A stretch of DNA of 64,000 nt from Catalinimonas niigatensis (GCF_030506285.1 NZ_CP119422.1:1860001-1924000), one strand, 5' to 3'. Positions 42,097 through 51,339 are shown, counted from the stretch's first letter. Translations and numbers: made by a program. Notes: generated from the sequence alone by a model not told the origin.

Positions 42097-43032
42097 ATGA
42101 GTATTTATTTTCGGTTAACTATTCTTTTTTTACTTCTTCCTTTGTTCGTTTGTTGCCAAGAGAATGAAGCCCCCAACAATGAGCCTGACATTCCGGTTGC
42201 CGCTTACGGTACAGCACAGGATTTAGGTGAATTAAGTGATAATGAAATTAATGAAGCTTCTGGCATTGCTGCCAGTATCCATTATGAAGATGCTCTTTGG
42301 GTACATAATGACAGTGGTAATGATCCTTTGCTATTTCTGATAAATAATCAGGGAAGAACCCTAAAAACATTTTTTATCCAAGGTATTGAAAACAGGGACT
42401 GGGAAGATATTACCATTGGTCCTGGTCCCGATGAGAATAAACAATATATCTATCTGGGTGAAATTGGTGATAACCTTACCCGCTATGATACTAAATTTAT
42501 CTACAGAATAGCTGAACCCATAACTTCCCTGGATGATCAGTCCAAAGTGGATACCATCTCAAATATTGATGTGATAGAATTCAGATATCCTGAAAAGACA
42601 CAAAATGCCGAAGCATTGATGATTGATCCTATTACTAAAGATGTATACATTATTGCCAAAAATTTGGATGATCCTTCTATTTATCGTCTTCCTCATGAGC
42701 AAATCAGCACAAGTCAGCTTCTAACTCTTGAAGAAACCGGAAAACTCAATATTGAATCAAAAGGATTACAGGATCTGGTGACAGGAGGTGACATTAGTTC
42801 AGATGGGCTGGAAGTACTAATTAAAACTTACGGCCATATCTATCACTGGAAACGAGAAAATACTCAGACAACCATCACAGACTTATTACAAAGTCAACCG
42901 GATACAATAACCTACAATCCTGAACCACAAGGAGAAGCCATCACTTTTACACCCACACTTGATGGTTTTTATACCCTTAGCGAAAAAAGATTCGGCATCA
43001 TTCCCCATCTTTTTTTCTATCCCCGGAAATAG
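42097..43032 (+). CDS. Hypothetical lipoprotein with beta-propeller-like repeats
   Basis: A 311-residue protein with lipobox FVCC at the end of a hydrophobic signal (YFRLTILFLLLPLFVCC). The mature part contains ELSDNEINEASGIAAS, ALWVHNDSGNDPLLFLI, NRDWEDITIGPG and YIYLGEIGDN, a pattern seen in Bacteroidota lipoproteins predicted to form a propeller resembling phytase or esterase-like folds. The acidic loops could bind calcium. No enzyme motif is certain. Its stop directly abuts the stop of the convergent gene. Confidence 0.75.
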   Translation: MSIYFRLTILFLLLPLFVCCQENEAPNNEPDIPVAAYGTAQDLGELSDNEINEASGIAASIHYEDALWVHNDSGNDPLLFLINNQGRTLKTFFIQGIENRDWEDITIGPGPDENKQYIYLGEIGDNLTRYDTKFIYRIAEPITSLDDQSKVDTISNIDVIEFRYPEKTQNAEALMIDPITKDVYIIAKNLDDPSIYRLPHEQISTSQLLTLEETGKLNIESKGLQDLVTGGDISSDGLEVLIKTYGHIYHWKRENTQTTITDLLQSQPDTITYNPEPQGEAITFTPTLDGFYTLSEKRFGIIPHLFFYPRK

Positions 43033-43707
43033 CTAGAGTGAAGCAATTTTGTTCAATTCTATGGTAGTGGTGGGTGTACCCGGTCCACCGTTTGCCCCTT
43101 CATATTTCAAGAAAAGACCACTGTCAACTTCATACCAGCAATAGGCTGACCACAGTTGAGATAGGAGGAAACCATCCAGTGTCAGTTTCACCTTTACTGC
43201 CTCATACTCACCTTCAGGAAGACTTATGCTTTCGGTGCCTAATTTTTTCGCTCTGAATTTGATAGGATCAAGATCTGAAGAAAGTTTAAGTGTCCAAAAT
43301 ACCAGTTCATTCTCTTGACTTTTTGCCCACTGGCTCAATCCATGATCTAATTTGTTGAGCCATTGCTTTTCATCTATATCTACTGTCTTTTGTACAGGCT
43401 CTCCATTAAATATTCCCTGGATATGAATTTGATTTCCTTCTCTAACCGCTTCAAAATCATGCTTATTCTTTTCGTCTTTGTATTTCCAGCTTTGGGTAAA
43501 ACCTTCGGGCTGAAACACGTGACGAGAATAGGTTTCCGGATCAGTAAAGATGAGCTCCTTACCCTGTGCATGAGGTTTTATATGTATTTTCTGCAGCGTT
43601 TCATCCTGACCGGTTACTTCAGTATATTCCATTTTCTGGGCCATTACACTAAATTTTAACAAAAGTAACGACCCGGAAAATATTAGAAAAAACAACTTTG
43701 TGTGCAT
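43033..43707 (-). CDS. Exported beta-rich protein of unknown function
   Basis: About 224 residues from the start MHTKLFFLIFSGSLLLLKF, a signal peptide cut after VMAQ; the frame is open seven residues further. The mature protein is beta-rich, with DFEAVREGNQIHIQG, SISLPEGEYEAVKVKLTLDGF and WSAYCWYEVDSGLFLKYEG. The last motif pair resembles the DUF3108-like periplasmic lipid-binding fold, but I am not sure of that. No lipobox. It lies close after the AarF gene start region on the same strand (30 bases), possibly as part of that transcript. Confidence 0.72.
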   Translation of the reverse strand: MHTKLFFLIFSGSLLLLKFSVMAQKMEYTEVTGQDETLQKIHIKPHAQGKELIFTDPETYSRHVFQPEGFTQSWKYKDEKNKHDFEAVREGNQIHIQGIFNGEPVQKTVDIDEKQWLNKLDHGLSQWAKSQENELVFWTLKLSSDLDPIKFRAKKLGTESISLPEGEYEAVKVKLTLDGFLLSQLWSAYCWYEVDSGLFLKYEGANGGPGTPTTTIELNKIASL

Positions 43708-43736
43708 AGAGTAATAACGGATTAACAAAAGCTAAA

Positions 43737-45056
43737 TTATGCCTCCTGTACCTGTAACCACTCCGGCTTGCGGGTAACTACTTTAGCCCCTAAAGCATTA
43801 AGCAAATTATATAATCCAAAATAAGTCCGGTTGATGTATAAAGCATCTCTGGGGCCACGTGCAGAACGGGATTCTTTTACTTCCTTGGTATTTGATACTT
43901 TTTCGCTCAGCGCAAAAATTTTCTGGAAGTATGAATCATCAGCAAAATCAAAGTTATCATGATGAAATGGTTTGCCCAGTAGCTCAATCATTTCTATGAA
44001 AATACCTTTAAATAACTTTTTATCGTGCTCACTGTCACGATCGTTGATGAATTGTAATTCGTAGAAGATATCATCAAGTTCCTGACTGTTCAGGAGCATA
44101 TCTTTACGAATAAGCTTAAAATATTTCTGATAAAAATCTTCAGGAATCACTTTGACACAACCAAAATCAATGATGCCTAATGTTCCATCTTCTCTCATCA
44201 GAAAATTACCTGGATGTGGGTCTGCATGCACCTGGTGCAACTGATGGATCTGAAAATCATAGAAATCCCAAAGTGCCTGTCCAATACTATTGCGTACTTC
44301 CTGAGAAGGATCGCTTTGCAGAAATTCCTTCATATGCTTGCCTTCCAGCCAATCCATGGTGATGATTCGCTCAGAAGAAAACTCAGGATAGTAAGTAGGA
44401 AAATAAAGATTCTCTATATGCGCACACTGTTTGGAAATTTCTACTGATCTTCTAAGTTCCAGCTTATAATCAGTCTCTTCCAAAAGCTTGGATTCCACTT
44501 CTTCCATATAATGATCCAGATCTTTTTCATTGATATTGAAGAGACGAATGGCAAATGGCTTTACAATTCTAAGATCCGAACTCACGCTCTCTGCTACTCC
44601 CGGGTACTGAATTTTTACTGCCAGCGTCTTTCCATTCAACTTTGCTTCATGCACCTGTCCTATGGAAGCCGCATTTTTGGCGTTTCTGCTAAAAGTATCG
44701 TAGAGTTGCTCAGGTGTTTTTCCAAAAGCTTTTTGAAAAGTTTTCATTACCAAAGGAAAAGATAAAGGTGGCGCACTATATTGGGCCATCGCAAAACGAT
44801 CGCCATAAGCAGTGGGAAGTAGGTTTTTGTCCATACTCATCATTTGCAATACTTTCAACGCACTCCCTTTGAGTTCACTTAGTTCTTCATAAATATCTTC
44901 TGCGTTTTCCAGATGTAAAGCCTCTCTGGTATGCTTGGGATTAAATGCTCTCTTAGCGTAATATTTTACATAATTTCCTCCCACCTTAGCTCCGGTACGT
45001 ACAAAACGACTAGCTCTCTGCACTTTGGAAGTGGGTATCTTTGATTGCTCCTTCAT
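43737..45056 (-). CDS. AarF/UbiB-type ABC1 atypical kinase
   Basis: A 439-residue member of the ABC1/UbiB family. The KxGQ-like region reads LKGSALKVLQMMSMD. The nucleotide-contacting lysine is in LAVKIQYPGVAES, the catalytic motif is QVHADPHPGNFLM and the metal motif GIIDFGCVKVIP. There is no C-terminal transmembrane segment, unlike ubiquinone-pathway UbiB, so it is probably soluble. These kinases are linked to quinone or lipid metabolism; the target here is unknown. A TetR-like regulator gene lies 47 bases upstream on the same strand. Confidence 0.9.
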   Translation of the reverse strand: MKEQSKIPTSKVQRASRFVRTGAKVGGNYVKYYAKRAFNPKHTREALHLENAEDIYEELSELKGSALKVLQMMSMDKNLLPTAYGDRFAMAQYSAPPLSFPLVMKTFQKAFGKTPEQLYDTFSRNAKNAASIGQVHEAKLNGKTLAVKIQYPGVAESVSSDLRIVKPFAIRLFNINEKDLDHYMEEVESKLLEETDYKLELRRSVEISKQCAHIENLYFPTYYPEFSSERIITMDWLEGKHMKEFLQSDPSQEVRNSIGQALWDFYDFQIHQLHQVHADPHPGNFLMREDGTLGIIDFGCVKVIPEDFYQKYFKLIRKDMLLNSQELDDIFYELQFINDRDSEHDKKLFKGIFIEMIELLGKPFHHDNFDFADDSYFQKIFALSEKVSNTKEVKESRSARGPRDALYINRTYFGLYNLLNALGAKVVTRKPEWLQVQEA

Positions 45057-45103
45057 TAATTTTTTATCTAGTAGTGAATGTTCTTAAGATGAGTCAGGCT
45101 AAA

Positions 45104-45784
45104 TTATTTACGCCCCTGATAAAGGAAACGTGCAAAATCAAATGCTGCATCCAGAGCACTTCTACTCATCAAGTCAAAAGAAAGGTTGACAGCCTTCTCA
45201 ATGGCTGCATCAGTACGCTCAAAGCCCTTGCTATCATCATTAACCCAAAATTTCAGTACGAATAAGAGTTGCTGCCATAAGCCATCGTCGTAGCGGCTTC
45301 CAACAATTGGGCGATCTACAATCTCTTCCGTTTCCTTTCCCTCAGCGATCAGATCATTGACATAATCCAGAAAAGAAGTTTTAAATGAACTGAGAAAATC
45401 CATGTTCATCCTACGCAGGTTTTGTCTTTTCGCTCCGTTTACAGAATAGGTAACATAACTGCGGTTATCTCTTAGTACTTCTATCCAGGTGTAGTAGAAA
45501 GCCAGTAGCTTTTCCCTTACTGTGTACTCATTATATACACTATCACTTTGGATTCGTGAAAGTGTTTTATCAAAATATCCTTTCCAGATGTCTTTCTCTA
45601 TGGCTGAAAAAGAATTGTAATATTCGTAAAAGACACCTTCTTTCATCTTCAATATCTTCATGAAATGGTATACTGAAGCAGGCGCTGCCCCGTGCTCTAG
45701 AAGATAATCTATATAAGCCTCCCTGATTTTTACAGATTTATCAGGAGTAGACTTGGTATTTGTTTTTTCTGCTGAATTTTCCAT
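45104..45784 (-). CDS. TetR-like transcriptional regulator
   Basis: A 226-residue protein. After a Lys-rich start, the helix-turn-helix reads REAYIDYLLEHGAAPASVYH, then MKILKMKEGVFYEYYNSFSA, the TetR pattern with the usual FYxYF replaced by FYEYY. The remainder is the helical ligand-binding/dimer domain (TetR_C type found in Bacteroidota beside AarF genes), with LLAFYYTWIEVLRDNRSYV. It probably controls its own operon with the kinase gene 47 bases downstream. The ligand is unknown. Confidence 0.82.
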   Translation of the reverse strand: MENSAEKTNTKSTPDKSVKIREAYIDYLLEHGAAPASVYHFMKILKMKEGVFYEYYNSFSAIEKDIWKGYFDKTLSRIQSDSVYNEYTVREKLLAFYYTWIEVLRDNRSYVTYSVNGAKRQNLRRMNMDFLSSFKTSFLDYVNDLIAEGKETEEIVDRPIVGSRYDDGLWQQLLFVLKFWVNDDSKGFERTDAAIEKAVNLSFDLMSRSALDAAFDFARFLYQGRK

Positions 45785-45906
45785 GCTTAGATAACTGCAA
45801 ATAATTAAATAAAGTTGACTGAAAAGCGTAAAATATGTTTAAATAAACTGACGTAAAAGTTAAACAGTAAGTTATATATTTTTCTTGGCTCCTGCTAAAA
45901 CAAGAT

Positions 45907-45931
45907 AGGCAGTCCTTGATCAGAACTGCCT
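45907..45931 (-). terminator. Probable terminator after the aldo/keto reductase gene
   Basis: AGGCAGT pairs with ACTGCCT around an 11-base loop; on the minus strand TTGTTTT follows. The stem is short, so strength is uncertain. Confidence 0.55.
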
Positions 45932-45960
45932 CTCCATGTGTATTGTATTAAGAATTGAAA

Positions 45961-46869
45961 TTATGGAATCAATCCACCTGCTGCCACCCACAGTTTATAC
46001 CATTCCTCGCGTGTTATATGAATGTCTTCTGATTCTACAGCGGCACGCACCCTTTCTATCTTTTTAGTACCCAATATAGGAAAGATGCTAGCAGGATGAT
46101 GGTACAGCCAGGCCAGAGCCAACTGATCATATCCGGCATCATCATACTTTTTACTTAGTTCATCCAAAACTCTATGCAGTTCTTCATTTTCTGTATCTCT
46201 GTGAAAAAGTCCGCCACCTCCAAAGGGCGACCATGCCATAGGGGATTTTTTAAGTTGCATCAGATAATCCACACTACCGTCCAGCATCAAATCTCGGTAC
46301 AATAGCGAAAGTTCAATTTGGTTGGTAACCAGAGGCATAGAAAGGCGGGATTGTAACAACTCAAACTGACGAACAGTAAAATTAGACACTCCAAAATGAA
46401 ACACTTTTCCGTGATCATTTAATAAACTGAAAGCTTCAGCGATCTCATCCGGGTTCATCAGTGGGTCAGGGCGATGTATTAGCAGCAAATCGATATGGTC
46501 TACCCCCATCACTTTCAGGGAGTTTTCTACAGAAGATATAATATGGCTTCTTGTAGTGTCGTAATGCTTCACTTTATGGGAAGGCCGTTTATCTGAAATA
46601 AGCTTGATGCCACACTTGGTGATTACTTCAATTTTATGTTTTATTGATGAATTCAGATTTAAAGCTTTCCCGAAAGACTCTTCGCTACTGTAGTTTCCAT
46701 AGATATCTGCCTCATCAAAAGTAGTTATTCCAAGATCTACACATTCTTCAACCAAGCTTAATATTTCTTGCGAGGAAAGAACCGGATCATCTACCAATCG
46801 CCATGTACCCATCACTAGGCGAGAAAATTCAGGTCCGTCTGAACAAAGTCTGGTTCTGCTTGCACTCAT
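45961..46869 (-). CDS. Aldo/keto reductase (YdhF-like group)
   Basis: A 302-residue NADPH-dependent TIM-barrel oxidoreductase. The catalytic tetrad is visible: Asp and Tyr in FDEADIYGNYSSE, Lys in EVITKCGIK, and His in LLLIHRPDPL. The phosphate-binding ILGTKKIERVRAA is near the end. The DEADIYG form and GTWRLVDDP start match the YdhF-like group, whose physiological substrate is unknown. Monocistronic, with hairpins on both sides. Confidence 0.92.
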   Translation of the reverse strand: MSASRTRLCSDGPEFSRLVMGTWRLVDDPVLSSQEILSLVEECVDLGITTFDEADIYGNYSSEESFGKALNLNSSIKHKIEVITKCGIKLISDKRPSHKVKHYDTTRSHIISSVENSLKVMGVDHIDLLLIHRPDPLMNPDEIAEAFSLLNDHGKVFHFGVSNFTVRQFELLQSRLSMPLVTNQIELSLLYRDLMLDGSVDYLMQLKKSPMAWSPFGGGGLFHRDTENEELHRVLDELSKKYDDAGYDQLALAWLYHHPASIFPILGTKKIERVRAAVESEDIHITREEWYKLWVAAGGLIP

Positions 46870-46947
46870 AATTAGGTTAGTTTATTTTATAGAATATCAA
46901 TTTTTCTCTTTGCTTTTACTAAAATAGTTCAAAAGCCTGAAATAAGA

Positions 46948-46975
46948 AGAGCATGAAGTTCTTGCTTCATGCTCT
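46948..46975. terminator. Hairpin terminator between the acyl-CoA ligase and aldo/keto reductase genes
   Basis: AGAGCATGAAG pairs perfectly with CTTCATGCTCT (11 bp) around TTCTTG. On the minus strand TTCTTATTT follows; on the plus strand AAATTTTTT. It lies 35 bases past the acyl-CoA ligase stop. Confidence 0.75.
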
Positions 46976-47010
46976 AAATTTTTTCTCTCAAAAAAAGGTG
47001 AATCGTTAAG

Positions 47011-48708
47011 TTAAACTTTTGTCTCTCCTTCTTTTAGTAGCCTTCTCAGAATTTTACCTACGTTTGACTTAGGTAATTCATCTCTGAACTCAATGTATTT
47101 GGGCACTTTATAAGCTGTCATATTTTCTTTGCAATAGGCTTTTAGTTCTTCCGCCGTCAGACTTTGATCTTTCTTCACTACACAAATCTTGACTACCTCA
47201 GTTGACCTATCATCTGACACGCCAATGGCTCCTACTTCCAATACTTTGGGGTGGCCAGCCACAATATTTTCTATATCATTGGGATATACATTAAAACCTG
47301 AAACGTTGATCATCTCTTTTTTCCTATCAATGATCTTTATATAACCATCTTCATCCATGATACCTATATCCCCTGTTTTGAACCAGCCCTCTTTGCTAAA
47401 AACATGTCTGGTCTCTTCTTCCTTTTCCCAATAGCCTGACATCACCTGAGGGCCTTTGGCATAAATCTCTCCAGCTTCTCCTATCGGAACTTCCTGTTCA
47501 TTGTCATCGGCTATTATCAGTTGAGTGCTCGGCACCGGCAAGCCAATCATTCCAATCCTTTCATGTCCATCAATACGATTGGTAGTAAGTACAGGTGAAG
47601 TTTCTGTTAATCCATAGCCTTCGGCAATCGGTACTCCGGTGATTTCCTTGCATTTTTCAGCCACAACTTGTTGCACTGCCATACCTCCGGCACTTGCTAC
47701 TTTAAAGTGGCTAAAATCCAGTTTTGCAAAATCAGGCTGATTCAGGAGTGCATTGTACAAAGTATTAACGCCTGTCATCACTGTAAAAGGGTACTTACCC
47801 AGTTCTTTGATAAATGCTTTCATATCCCGGGGGTTCGTAATCAGGATATTTTTAGCTCCCAGTTTGAACATCCCCAGGCAATTTACTGTGAAGGCATAGA
47901 TATGGTATAAGGGCAAAGCTGTAATAATAATTTCTTCCCGCTCTTTCAGTTTTACCTTCATCCAGATGGTCATTTGTTCTACGTTGGCCACCAGGTTGGT
48001 ATGGGATAATACAGCTCCTTTAGAGACACCAGTAGTTCCCCCGGTATATTGCAAACAGGCAGTGTCTGTCCCCTTGATCACTGGCTTTTGGAAACTATAT
48101 TTGCTTCCTTTCTGTAGTGTATAATTAAACTTGATTGCCTGAGGCAGATGATAGGAAGGCACCATTTTTTTAATCCTTTTCACCACAAAATTAACCACTG
48201 TACCCTTTAAGCCTCCCAGACGATCCCCTATTTCAGTAGTGATGACATGTTCTATGCTGGTTTTATGAATAATCTTTTCAAGATTGCACGCAAAATTTGC
48301 CAGAATAATAATGGCCTTGGCCCCGGAGTCCTTAAACTGATGCTCCATCTCGCGAGCGGTGTATAGAGGATTTGTATTAACTAATATAAGACCCGCTCTC
48401 ATGGCTCCGAAGGCAGCAATAGGATATTGCAATAGGTTTGGTAGCTGAATGGCTATACGGTCACCTTTTTGCAGCTTAAGCTCTTGCTGAAGAAATGCAG
48501 CGAAATGTAAGGATTGTTCCTTTAATTCTGCAAAGGTAATTGCTTTACCCATGCACTCAAAAGCTGTAAGGTCACTATATTTAGTGAAAGACTCCTCTAA
48601 AAGCTCTATCAAGGATTCATATTCGTGCGGGTTTATTTCTTTGGGCACCCCTTTAGGATAATTTTTTAGCCACGGATACTCTTCTTTTACGTTCATCGCT
48701 TTACTCAA
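47011..48708 (-). CDS. Long-chain fatty acid--CoA ligase
   Basis: The 565-residue enzyme activates fatty acids to acyl-AMP and then acyl-CoA. The AMP-binding motif is LQYTGGTTGVSKGAVLSHTN. Then come GYGLTETSP, the ATP-contacting GWFKTGDIG, and the C-terminal DRKKEMINVSGFNVYPNDIE and lysine region LPKSNVGKILRR. It closely follows the FadD pattern, including the family's ETSPVLT. It acts at the inner face of the cytoplasmic membrane, feeding beta-oxidation or lipid synthesis. Alone on its strand; chain-length preference cannot be read from sequence. Confidence 0.93.
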   Translation of the reverse strand: MSKAMNVKEEYPWLKNYPKGVPKEINPHEYESLIELLEESFTKYSDLTAFECMGKAITFAELKEQSLHFAAFLQQELKLQKGDRIAIQLPNLLQYPIAAFGAMRAGLILVNTNPLYTAREMEHQFKDSGAKAIIILANFACNLEKIIHKTSIEHVITTEIGDRLGGLKGTVVNFVVKRIKKMVPSYHLPQAIKFNYTLQKGSKYSFQKPVIKGTDTACLQYTGGTTGVSKGAVLSHTNLVANVEQMTIWMKVKLKEREEIIITALPLYHIYAFTVNCLGMFKLGAKNILITNPRDMKAFIKELGKYPFTVMTGVNTLYNALLNQPDFAKLDFSHFKVASAGGMAVQQVVAEKCKEITGVPIAEGYGLTETSPVLTTNRIDGHERIGMIGLPVPSTQLIIADDNEQEVPIGEAGEIYAKGPQVMSGYWEKEEETRHVFSKEGWFKTGDIGIMDEDGYIKIIDRKKEMINVSGFNVYPNDIENIVAGHPKVLEVGAIGVSDDRSTEVVKICVVKKDQSLTAEELKAYCKENMTAYKVPKYIEFRDELPKSNVGKILRRLLKEGETKV

Positions 48709-48846
48709 TTATTTTAAATAATTAAAAATGTCACACTAATATTAGGAATATTATTTAAAATTTTCTAATAGAATTGTTATAATTCGGATGAATTGTAAAG
48801 AATACGAAGTTTTTGCAATTTTTGGTGATGAAGGAGGGATGAAATC

Positions 48847-48878
48847 AAAAAAGGCCATGAAAACTCATGACCTTTTTT
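48847..48878. terminator. Intrinsic terminator downstream of the tRNA-like gene
   Basis: AAAAAAGGCCATGA pairs with TCATGACCTTTTTT (13 of 14) around a 4-base loop, ending in six T's on either strand. It lies 30 bases beyond the 3' end of the minus-strand tRNA-like gene, as expected for a stand-alone RNA gene. Confidence 0.8.
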
Positions 48879-48908
48879 GAAAACAACATTAACCCAAAAA
48901 ATGAAGTG

Positions 48909-49027
48909 CTGTAGGGGAAGGAGTCGAACCTCCACGGAGCGGTTAGTTCATGAGGTTAATCAGAATTTATTCCGTTGTCTCCACCCTCGAGACGGGAGGG
49001 CATGTCTGCCAATTTCATCACCCTACA
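48909..49027 (-). tRNA. tRNA-like gene with class II features, anomalous anticodon loop and very long variable region
   Basis: Read on the minus strand: the acceptor TGTAGGG pairs with CCCTACA, followed by discriminator G and no encoded CCA. The D-arm is ATGAAATTGGCAGACAT, as in tRNA-Leu. The anticodon stem CCCTC/GAGGG is perfect. The T-arm GGAGG-TTCGACT-CCTTC is canonical. The anticodon loop CCGTCTC, however, has C at 33 and T at 37, with GTC in the anticodon position. About 50 bases lie between the anticodon stem and T-stem, against 15-20 in normal Leu/Ser tRNAs. GGAG/CTCC and CGG/CCG could pair within it. Isotype undetermined; it may be a tRNA-derived RNA. Confidence 0.6.
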
Positions 49028-49189
49028 GTATAAAAACTACGCGTTTGATAACATTTATCGCTTAGTTCGTTTGCTAAATTAATATTTTATCTTTTAACTT
49101 AAAAAAAATTTAATAAATTTGATTAAAATTTATATATGTCGTAATTTTCGGCTGATAAAATTAAACCAAACCTAATTTGCCCTATCAAA

Positions 49190-49657
49190 ATGAGCAAAAA
49201 TTTAGAAATTGATAACATCGACCTTAAAATTCTTGCATTACTATCGGAAGATGCAAAGATTCCTTACACTGAAATAGCCAAGAAAGTGTATGTTTCTGGA
49301 GGAACTGTCCATGTTCGTATGCGTAAAATGGAAGAGATGGGAATTGTCAGAGGTACCACTCTGAACATGGATTATTCCAAATTAGGCTACGATATTACTG
49401 CTTTCCTCGGAATTTATCTGGAAAAAAGTTCTTTATACAATCCTGTAGTTGATGAATTAAAGAAAGTACCTGAAGTGGTTAAGATTCACTACACCACGGG
49501 TAATTACAGCATTTTTATCAAAATTCATTGCCGCGATACCAGGCATTTAAGGGAAGTACTGCACGACAAAATTCAAAAAATTGATGGCATTGTCCGTACT
49601 GAAACTCTTATTTCACTTGAAGAAAGCCTAAACCGCCACATTCAACTTGGTGAATAA
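49190..49657 (+). CDS. Lrp/AsnC-family transcriptional regulator
   Basis: A 155-residue regulator. The N-terminal helix-turn-helix is DLKILALLSEDAKIPYTEIA, followed by VYVSGGTVHVRMRKMEEMGI. The C-terminal RAM/effector domain contains TAFLGIYLEKSS and the strand EVVKIHYTTGNYSIFIKIHC. The family forms octamers that respond to amino acids. It lies 182 bases before sufB on the same strand, so it might control the SUF operon or simply be a neighbour. Confidence 0.9.
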   Translation: MSKNLEIDNIDLKILALLSEDAKIPYTEIAKKVYVSGGTVHVRMRKMEEMGIVRGTTLNMDYSKLGYDITAFLGIYLEKSSLYNPVVDELKKVPEVVKIHYTTGNYSIFIKIHCRDTRHLREVLHDKIQKIDGIVRTETLISLEESLNRHIQLGE

Positions 49658-49839
49658 ATAATAAATTTTGATGTGTAACTCCGCTTGTTTAAATTCGTTC
49701 CAAATAAGTAAATAAGCGTCAGTTAACGTGATCGTTATCTGTCCTTGAAATATTAGGTAAATATGGGAACGTTTACCTCTGATCCATGTTACCCATATAC
49801 ACCTAAATGCTGTCAATATCTGTTTATCAATACATAACT

Positions 49840-51285
49840 ATGAACAAGGACAACCAGATTCTTAATGAATTCACCAATTCAGATTATAAATATGGATTTG
49901 AATCTAAAATTGAATCTGATTCGGCACCAAAAGGGCTGAGTGAAGATATTGTTAGATTTATATCCGCTAAAAAAGAGGAACCTGAGTGGTTGTTAGAATG
50001 GCGACTGAAAGCTTATCGTCATTGGCTTACCATGAAAGAACCTACCTGGCATAATGTAAAATACCCTGAGATCAACTATCAGGATATTATCTATTATGCT
50101 GCTCCCAAACAAAAAGTAAAACCTAAAAGCCTGGATGAAATTGATCCGGAATTATTGGATACCTTCAAGAGGCTGGGAATTTCTCTGGAGGAGCAAAAGA
50201 GACTTACTGGCGTTGCCGTTGACGCCGTAATGGATAGTGTCTCTGTAGCCACTACTTTTAAAGAAAAGTTGGGAGATTTGGGGATAATTTTCTGCTCTTT
50301 TAGTGAGGCAGTGCATAAACATCCCGAACTTGTAAAGAAATACGTTGGCTCTGTGGTGCCACAGAATGACAATTATTTTGCAGCACTGAATTCAGCAGTT
50401 TTTAGTGATGGTTCTTTCTGTTACATTCCTAAGGGGGTAAGATGTCCTATGGAGCTTTCTACCTATTTCCGTATCAATGCAGCCAATACCGGACAATTTG
50501 AGCGTACCTTAATCATAGCTGAAGAAGGTTCATATGTGAGTTATCTGGAAGGCTGTACCGCTCCTCAACGTGATGAAAATCAGCTTCATGCCGCAGTAGT
50601 GGAAATTTACGCTGCTAAAGACGCTGAAGTTAAATATTCTACTGTACAAAACTGGTATCCCGGTGACAAGAATGGTAAGGGAGGTATTTATAACTTTGTC
50701 ACCAAAAGAGGAATTTGTGCTGGTGATCATTCTAAAATCTCCTGGACGCAGGTAGAAACCGGTTCGGCAGTGACCTGGAAGTATCCCAGTTGTATTCTGA
50801 AAGGCGACAATTCTATCGGTGAGTTTTATTCAGTAGCAGTTACCAACAACTATCAGCAAGCGGATACTGGTACAAAAATGATTCATATCGGTAAGAATAC
50901 CCGCAGCCGTATTGTATCCAAAGGTGTTTCAGCTGGCCATAGTCAAAATAGCTATCGTGGGCTGGTTCAGGTGATGAAACGTGCTGAAAATGCCCGTAAC
51001 TTCTCCCAGTGCGACTCTTTGCTGATGGGTGAAAAGTGTGGGGCACATACATTTCCCTACATAGAATCAAACAATAACACTGCTCAGATTGAGCATGAGG
51101 CAACTACTTCAAAAATTGGAGAAGATCAGATTTTTTACTGTAACCAGCGAGGTATCAGCGAGGAAGATGCAGTAGCACTTATTGTCAATGGCTACTGTAA
51201 AGAAGTGCTCAACCAGTTGCCCATGGAGTTTGCCGTAGAGGCACAAAAGCTGCTCGCCCTCACCCTGGAAGGCAGCGTAGGATAA
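49840..51285 (+). CDS. sufB: Fe-S cluster assembly scaffold protein SufB
   Basis: SufB (481 residues from this ATG; the frame is open 11 residues more) is the main scaffold of the SufBCD complex on which iron-sulfur clusters are built. Recognisable segments are the N-terminal [19 protein letters not shown], the [19 protein letters not shown] strand set, [20 protein letters not shown], the conserved cysteine in [20 protein letters not shown], and [16 protein letters not shown] near the end. Length is normal. It is the first gene of the suf operon; the gap to sufC holds a strong hairpin. Confidence 0.96.
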   Translation: MNKDNQILNEFTNSDYKYGFESKIESDSAPKGLSEDIVRFISAKKEEPEWLLEWRLKAYRHWLTMKEPTWHNVKYPEINYQDIIYYAAPKQKVKPKSLDEIDPELLDTFKRLGISLEEQKRLTGVAVDAVMDSVSVATTFKEKLGDLGIIFCSFSEAVHKHPELVKKYVGSVVPQNDNYFAALNSAVFSDGSFCYIPKGVRCPMELSTYFRINAANTGQFERTLIIAEEGSYVSYLEGCTAPQRDENQLHAAVVEIYAAKDAEVKYSTVQNWYPGDKNGKGGIYNFVTKRGICAGDHSKISWTQVETGSAVTWKYPSCILKGDNSIGEFYSVAVTNNYQQADTGTKMIHIGKNTRSRIVSKGVSAGHSQNSYRGLVQVMKRAENARNFSQCDSLLMGEKCGAHTFPYIESNNNTAQIEHEATTSKIGEDQIFYCNQRGISEEDAVALIVNGYCKEVLNQLPMEFAVEAQKLLALTLEGSVG

Positions 51286-51310
51286 TCAACATTATATCAC
51301 ACTTATATCT

Positions 51311-51339
51311 AAAATCAGAAGGTTCACCCTTCTGATTTT
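51311..51339 (+). terminator. Strong hairpin between sufB and sufC (attenuator or partial terminator)
   Basis: AAAATCAGAAGG pairs perfectly with CCTTCTGATTTT (12 bp) around TTCAC, then GTTTATT. It has intrinsic-terminator form but sits inside the operon, 25 bases after sufB and 26 before sufC. It may lower downstream transcription or stabilise the sufB end of a processed message. Confidence 0.7.

Noticed and set aside
48909-49027. The tRNA-like gene as tmRNA or selenocysteine tRNA
   Set aside because: It is far too short for tmRNA and lacks a tag frame; there is no TCA anticodon or 8-bp acceptor for tRNA-Sec.
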